This document shows positions 6,764 through 10,203 of a stretch of DNA of 10,203 bases, in pieces. Origin of the DNA: SIG437 sp045648985 (lineage in GTDB: Bacteria; Bacillota; Clostridia; UBA1381; UBA9506). The notes below the pieces were generated by a model that ran no database searches, was not told where the DNA came from, and saw only the letters and a list, made by a program, of their open reading frames with translations. How positions within the stretch are numbered: the stretch's first letter is position 1; each line of letters starts with the position of its first letter. The position numbers and the translations under genes are program-made. Where the stretch lies: NCBI GenBank assembly GCA_045648985.1, contig JAZROZ010000034.1, forward strand, positions 1 to 10,203. The letters run 5' to 3'.

Positions 6764-7849
6764 GTGACGGAAAACGTAGCTAAAAAAATAAACAACAGAA
6801 TTACACTTTTCAGTTTCGTTTTGAGTGTGCTCGTTGTATATCTGCACACAAAAAACATTGGTAACTACGCTATTTTGCATAACGCGTCTTTTGCCGGTAA
6901 CATTGTTATGAATTTTGAATGGTTCATTTCGGATAACATAGCCAAATGTGCAGTTCCGGGTTTTTTTATGCTGTCGGGATTTTTGTTTTATAAAAACTTT
7001 GATATGTCGCTTTATAAAAGCAAAATGACATCAAGATTTTATTCACTTTTAATACCATATATATGCTGGAACATACTAAGAATGTTTTATGCTCTGTATA
7101 TAAGAAACATATTGCTTGTTACCGGTGAAAAGCTTGCAATAGACTTTGAGATGCTGTTTTCAAGCATATTTTTATATAAGTTCAATCAAGGCTACTGGTA
7201 TATGTTTCAGCTTATTTTATATGTTATACTTTGTCCGTTAGTTTACGCTTTGATTAAGAACAAATGGACGGGCATAGTAGCATTAGCAGCACTTTTTATG
7301 GTCAATATGTGGCCTGGCTTACCTGAAAAGGTGCCTGTACTTTTGACAGATTCATTTTTCTTTTATGTGCTCGGTTCATATCTTGGAAGATTTTTTTATG
7401 ACATAGTAAGCAAAGACCCGCCCGTGCCAATGCTATGGACAGTGCTTTGCTTTGTTATATCACAGGTATGTATGCAGCTTTATTTAAAAACTGACTTTAT
7501 TTTTTATTATTTTGGGTTTTGTCTTTCTATTGTATGTGCTTTTTTCATAGCAACTTCTATGATTAAGAATATGAAGCTTCCAAAATGGATGAGCTTTTCA
7601 TTTTTCATATATTCACTTCACGGTACGATTTTAGAATCAATGCAGCAACAGGTTTTATGTTTACTTCCGAGAAGACCAATGTATGCAATAGCAGAATATG
7701 TTGTGCTTCCGATTTTTACAATTGTGGTGATTGTGCTTATAGGTCTGTTTTTAAAGAATAAGATTCCGTTTGTGTGGCGACTGTTAAACGGTGGCAGACA
7801 GCAAAAGAAGAAGGACAGTGGTTATAAAGATGCCTATTTACAAGCTTGA
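6764..7849 (+). CDS. Acyltransferase family 3 membrane protein
   Basis: Integral membrane protein (361 aa) of the acyltransferase-3 family (PF01757), whose members move acetyl or other acyl groups to sugars, cell-wall polymers or lipids. The family histidine is in VVYLHT (24-29), and a VPGFFMLSGFLF segment (64-75) is typical. YWYMFQLILYVILCPL (144-159) and a late SFFIYSLHGTILE helix (279-291) also match. About ten hydrophobic helices are visible, with a basic tail after 340. The substrate is unknown; cell-envelope polysaccharide or peptidoglycan is the usual kind of target, and no partner SGNH domain is fused. The GTG start is 5 nt after the pyrI stop, chosen from the ribosome site. Its last 20 bases overlap the next gene, so it is embedded in the pyrimidine cluster although it has no known role in that pathway. 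Confidence 0.85.
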   Translation: MTENVAKKINNRITLFSFVLSVLVVYLHTKNIGNYAILHNASFAGNIVMNFEWFISDNIAKCAVPGFFMLSGFLFYKNFDMSLYKSKMTSRFYSLLIPYICWNILRMFYALYIRNILLVTGEKLAIDFEMLFSSIFLYKFNQGYWYMFQLILYVILCPLVYALIKNKWTGIVALAALFMVNMWPGLPEKVPVLLTDSFFFYVLGSYLGRFFYDIVSKDPPVPMLWTVLCFVISQVCMQLYLKTDFIFYYFGFCLSIVCAFFIATSMIKNMKLPKWMSFSFFIYSLHGTILESMQQQVLCLLPRRPMYAIAEYVVLPIFTIVVIVLIGLFLKNKIPFVWRLLNGGRQQKKKDSGYKDAYLQA

Positions 7850-9230
7850 AGCTAAAGAAAAAACATTGCTTTCCGATTTGCTTTTGGAAAATGGAGTAGT
7901 GGTAGATAAACTTTGTGGAGGACTTGGCACTTGTGGAAAATGTAAGATAAAAGCTATAGGAGACTTATCTCCTGTTTGCGATGCAGAAAAAAATCATTTA
8001 ACGAGCCAAGAGCTTTCAGAAAACGTTCGACTTAGCTGCAAAACCTATGTCTGTGGCAAATGCACAGTTGAAATATTTGAAAAAGAAAAAAACAAAGAAG
8101 AGATTAATATAGAAGATATAAAAGCATGCTGCGCGGCGGTTGATATTGGAACAACCGTTTTAGAAGCATACTTTTTTTCTTTGCCTGATTTTAAGCTGAT
8201 AAAAAAGTCAAAAATGAAAAATCTGCAGAGCCAGTTTGGTGCAGATGTAATCTCGCGTATATCTTATGCTAAGGATGAAGAATCGATAAACAGATTAAAA
8301 AAAGTAGTAAGACTTTCATTTAAAGAAATGGCAGGAAGCCTTTATGATAAGGTCAAAAACTTGGTTATAACAGGAAATACAGCGATGCTTCATATGTATG
8401 TGGGAATAAATCCTGCTTCAATAGGTAAGTACCCATTTGAAGCGGAATCAATGTTTGGCTATAGCAGAGAAAACACATATTTCCCACCCTGCATTTCATC
8501 ATATGTTGGCGCTGATATCGTTACGGCAATTCTGGCAAGCGGAATGGAAAAAAACGCATTTCCTTCACTCCTTGTTGATATCGGCACAAATGGAGAAATA
8601 GTGCTCTTTGACGGCAAAACATTCCATTGTACTTCAACGTCTGCTGGTCCTGCACTTGAGGGTGCTTTGATATCTATGGGAATGATAGCTTTAGACGGTG
8701 CGATAAAAAAAGTTGATAAAAACGGAGATTTTGAAACAATAGGAAAAGAAAAGCCAATAGGAATTTGCGGGAGCGGACTGATTGACGCAGTAAGCTATAT
8801 GCTGGATATCGGTATTTTGGATATAAACGGATATTTGGAAAAACCTTTTGAAATTAAGGATAGCGGTGTTTTTATCACTCCACAGGATATAAGACAAATT
8901 CAACTTGCTAAATCTGCGATATGCGCAGGAATTGAAACAATACTTGCAAAAAACAATATAAACATAGAAGATATAAAAACTTTATATATTGCAGGCTCAC
9001 TTGGAAATAATGCTGATATAAATAATTGCAAAAAAATAGGTCTTATTCCGTATATTGATAATAAGAGAATAAAAATGATTGGAAATGCTGCACTAAATGG
9101 TGCGTGTATGATTTTAAAAGACGAGAAAATGAAAGAAAAAGCTAGAGATATTGCAAATAATTCAAAGGCTTATGACCTTTCGCTAACCGGTGAGTTTTCT
9201 CAAAAATATATTGAAAATATGATGTTTTAA
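7830..9230 (+). CDS. RACo-like protein: N-terminal [2Fe-2S] ferredoxin plus ASKHA ATPase domain (DUF4445)
   Basis: Predicted cytosolic protein of 466 aa, COG3894 type. Known relatives (RACo, RamA) use ATP and an iron-sulfur cluster to reduce inactive cob(II)alamin in corrinoid proteins back to cob(I)alamin. Residues 1-85 form a ferredoxin domain with cluster ligands Cys29-x5-Cys35-x2-Cys38 and Cys70. The ASKHA part shows phosphate-loop motifs AVDIGTT (103-109) and LLVDIGTNGE (247-256), ICGSGLID (312-319), LYIAGSLG (385-392) and GNAALNGA (418-425). Full RACo proteins are about 630 aa; here the ASKHA domain starts about residue 99, so the middle domain appears to be missing. Extra cysteines at 50, 75 and 78 are unusual. 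ATG 7830 puts the ferredoxin at its normal distance; GTG 7818 or 7791 are possible starts, and AAGGA (7811-7815) is 14 nt upstream of the ATG. It overlaps the acyltransferase gene by 20 nt. The partner is not in the window; MetH is a guess. Confidence 0.85.
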   Translation: MPIYKLEAKEKTLLSDLLLENGVVVDKLCGGLGTCGKCKIKAIGDLSPVCDAEKNHLTSQELSENVRLSCKTYVCGKCTVEIFEKEKNKEEINIEDIKACCAAVDIGTTVLEAYFFSLPDFKLIKKSKMKNLQSQFGADVISRISYAKDEESINRLKKVVRLSFKEMAGSLYDKVKNLVITGNTAMLHMYVGINPASIGKYPFEAESMFGYSRENTYFPPCISSYVGADIVTAILASGMEKNAFPSLLVDIGTNGEIVLFDGKTFHCTSTSAGPALEGALISMGMIALDGAIKKVDKNGDFETIGKEKPIGICGSGLIDAVSYMLDIGILDINGYLEKPFEIKDSGVFITPQDIRQIQLAKSAICAGIETILAKNNINIEDIKTLYIAGSLGNNADINNCKKIGLIPYIDNKRIKMIGNAALNGACMILKDEKMKEKARDIANNSKAYDLSLTGEFSQKYIENMMF

Positions 9231-9232
9231 AT

Positions 9233-9278
9233 AAAAAAATGCAGTTTGTAATTTGCGTATTACAAGCTGTATTTTTTT
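9233..9278. terminator. Bidirectional intrinsic terminator between convergent genes
   Basis: A 13-bp core stem (9240-9252 with 9259-9271, two G-U wobbles) closes a 6-base loop. Seven A's flank it on the left (9233-9239) and seven T's on the right (9272-9278), so each strand reads as stem plus U-tract. It should end the pyrE cluster on the plus strand and the sigma gene on the minus strand. Its T run overlaps the sigma stop codon (9277-9279). Confidence 0.9.
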
Positions 9279-10035
9279 ACTTATTATACATTTCTTTAAG
9301 TAGTAATAAAACTTTTCTTTCCATCCTGGAGATTTTCATTTGCGAAACATTCATAATTTTAGCAATCTCTGCCTGACTCATTTCATCATAGTAGCGATAT
9401 TTAAGGAATGCTTTTTCATCATCTGTCAGGTTTTTAAAACAGTTTTCCAAAAATATTTTATCCTCTAAAAGCAGCAAACTATTATCCTCAATGCCCAAAA
9501 CATCAGAATAAACCATTTCTTCGCCTTCGTGCAAAAATTGGTCCAAGGACTTTGCAATTCTGTTATTTCCCCATGAGAGTGCAAACGAAACTTCATCAAC
9601 ACTGACGTTTAATTTTTCAGAAAGCTCCAATGCAGTCAGTTCTTTTCCTGATTTTGCAAGACTTTCCTGTATTGCATTTTTTGCGTGATAAAAAATATCA
9701 CAAACTCTTCGTGGGACTTTGATATAGTTTCCGCTTTCACGGAAAAGATGCTTAACTTCACCTAAAACACAAGCTGTCGCATAAGTAGAGAAGTTGTTTT
9801 TAAAACGTGCATCAAAATTCTGGATAGCATGAAAAAGACCAATGCATGCAGCCTGATATAAATCATCATATTCAAGTCCTTTAAATGCATAGCGCTTGGC
9901 TATGCTGTGCGGGATGTGAATATATTTTTCCATTATTTGATTACGCAGAATTTCCGAACCTGTTTTTTTGTATTCATAAAAAAGAGAAGAATCATCAAAA
10001 TCAGGTATAATCTTTTCAGGCAAGTTATTTTTCAT
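9277..10035 (-). CDS. RNA polymerase sigma-70 family factor, SigB/SigF/SigG type (group 3)
   Basis: Alternative sigma factor of 252 aa that directs RNA polymerase to a specific promoter set. Region 2 spans about 29-100, with the core-binding segment DDLYQAACIGLFHAIQNFD (57-75) and the -10 recognition part FSTYATACVLGEVKHLFRE (82-100). Region 3 follows from KVPRRV (106-111). Region 4.2 is the helix-turn-helix SQAEIAKIMNVSQMKISRME (220-239). The GEVK-LFRE...VPRR pattern is closest in memory to SigB, SigF and SigG; I cannot separate general stress from sporulation roles. ATG 10035 has AAAGG with a 10-nt spacer. No anti-sigma or anti-anti-sigma gene (SpoIIAA/AB or RsbV/W type) lies between it and the gene 48 bp upstream, nor downstream. 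No sure promoter was found, so it may be co-transcribed with the upstream fragment. Confidence 0.88.
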   Translation of the reverse strand: MKNNLPEKIIPDFDDSSLFYEYKKTGSEILRNQIMEKYIHIPHSIAKRYAFKGLEYDDLYQAACIGLFHAIQNFDARFKNNFSTYATACVLGEVKHLFRESGNYIKVPRRVCDIFYHAKNAIQESLAKSGKELTALELSEKLNVSVDEVSFALSWGNNRIAKSLDQFLHEGEEMVYSDVLGIEDNSLLLLEDKIFLENCFKNLTDDEKAFLKYRYYDEMSQAEIAKIMNVSQMKISRMERKVLLLLKEMYNK

Positions 10036-10083
10036 AATCTTTTGACCTTTCGATGAACCTTTAATACAGACAGGGTAAAAGCA

Positions 10084-10203
10084 TTAGTAAGTTACCATAC
10101 GGTCTTGTCCGGCACCTATACGTGTTAGATAGATTTTTCTTCTGTTTTTATCAATCGTAACTATTGTAAATAATAATTCTGATTTGTCGCCATCCGTGCG
10201 AAG
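10084..10203 (-). CDS. C-terminal 39 residues of a gene cut by the window edge (possible metallophosphoesterase)
   Basis: The minus-strand frame is open from the right edge to TAA at 10084-10086 and reads as a normal protein end: DGDKSELLFTIVTIDKNR, then KIYLTRIGAGQDR. The 'KIY-TRIGAG-DR' ending with alternating beta strands reminds me of C-termini of calcineurin-like phosphoesterases found in gut Clostridia and their phages; this is recollection, not a search result. Only the tail is visible, so function stays open. It lies 48 bp upstream of the sigma factor gene in the same direction with no terminator between. Confidence 0.55.
   Translation of the reverse strand, partial: LRTDGDKSELLFTIVTIDKNRRKIYLTRIGAGQDRMVTY

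Noticed and set aside
7791..7829. Upstream GTG starts for the RACo-like gene (7791 and 7818)
   Set aside because: They add up to 13 basic residues not expected before the ferredoxin domain. ATG 7830 fits the family better, though GTG 7818 cannot be excluded.
10036..10083. Promoter for the sigma factor gene
   Set aside because: No -35/-10 pair with acceptable spacing for sigma-A, and no convincing SigF or SigB type match.
1..10203. CRISPR arrays, insertion sequences and structural RNA genes
   Set aside because: No regularly spaced repeats, transposase motifs, terminal inverted repeats or tRNA-like folds were seen on either strand.

Overview
The window looks like chromosomal DNA of a low-GC Gram-positive anaerobe of the class Clostridia, perhaps a gut commensal. 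This is inferred from AT-rich codon use, strong purine-rich Shine-Dalgarno sites, a Zn-binding PyrI beside PyrB, a RACo-like [2Fe-2S]/ASKHA protein and a SigB/SigF/SigG-type sigma factor. No species can be named. No tRNA, rRNA, CRISPR array or insertion sequence was found.

Layout. (1) Bases 1-490 hold the 3'-truncated remnant of a large phage- or conjugative-element-type gene on the plus strand. By hand count it is about 44% G+C, while sampled lines elsewhere give roughly 28-35%. It stops 10 bp from the stop codon of the first chromosomal gene, so a mobile-element edge or assembly junction lies here. (2) Bases 501-4553 are a tight minus-strand cluster, in transcription order tyrS, metA, a PocR-like AraC regulator and a COG1092 SAM-dependent methyltransferase. 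(3) A 188-bp divergent intergenic region (4554-4741) has an extended -10 promoter facing each way and an AT-rich imperfect palindrome over the tyrS -35. (4) Bases 4742-9230 are a plus-strand cluster: pyrE, pyrB, pyrI, an acyltransferase-3 membrane protein and the RACo-like protein, the last three junctions overlapping or nearly so. (5) A bidirectional terminator (9233-9278) separates this cluster from a convergent sigma factor gene (9277-10035). (6) The right edge holds the last 39 codons of another minus-strand gene.

How the genes work together. PyrE, PyrB and PyrI serve de novo UMP synthesis, with PyrB/PyrI expected to form an allosteric aspartate carbamoyltransferase. MetA starts methionine synthesis by acylating homoserine, and Glu111 predicts acetyl-CoA as donor. 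The RACo-like protein belongs to a family that reductively reactivates corrinoid proteins. A link to cobalamin-dependent methionine synthase, and so to metA, is attractive but not shown. TyrS is housekeeping. The acyltransferase and the methyltransferase have no obvious metabolic tie to their neighbours.

I see no convincing undescribed multi-gene system. The points most worth a second look are the junction at 484-510, the cysteine-rich PocR-like regulator coupled to metA, the short RACo-like protein with an extra CxxC in a pyrimidine operon, and the operator-like palindrome between tyrS and pyrE.
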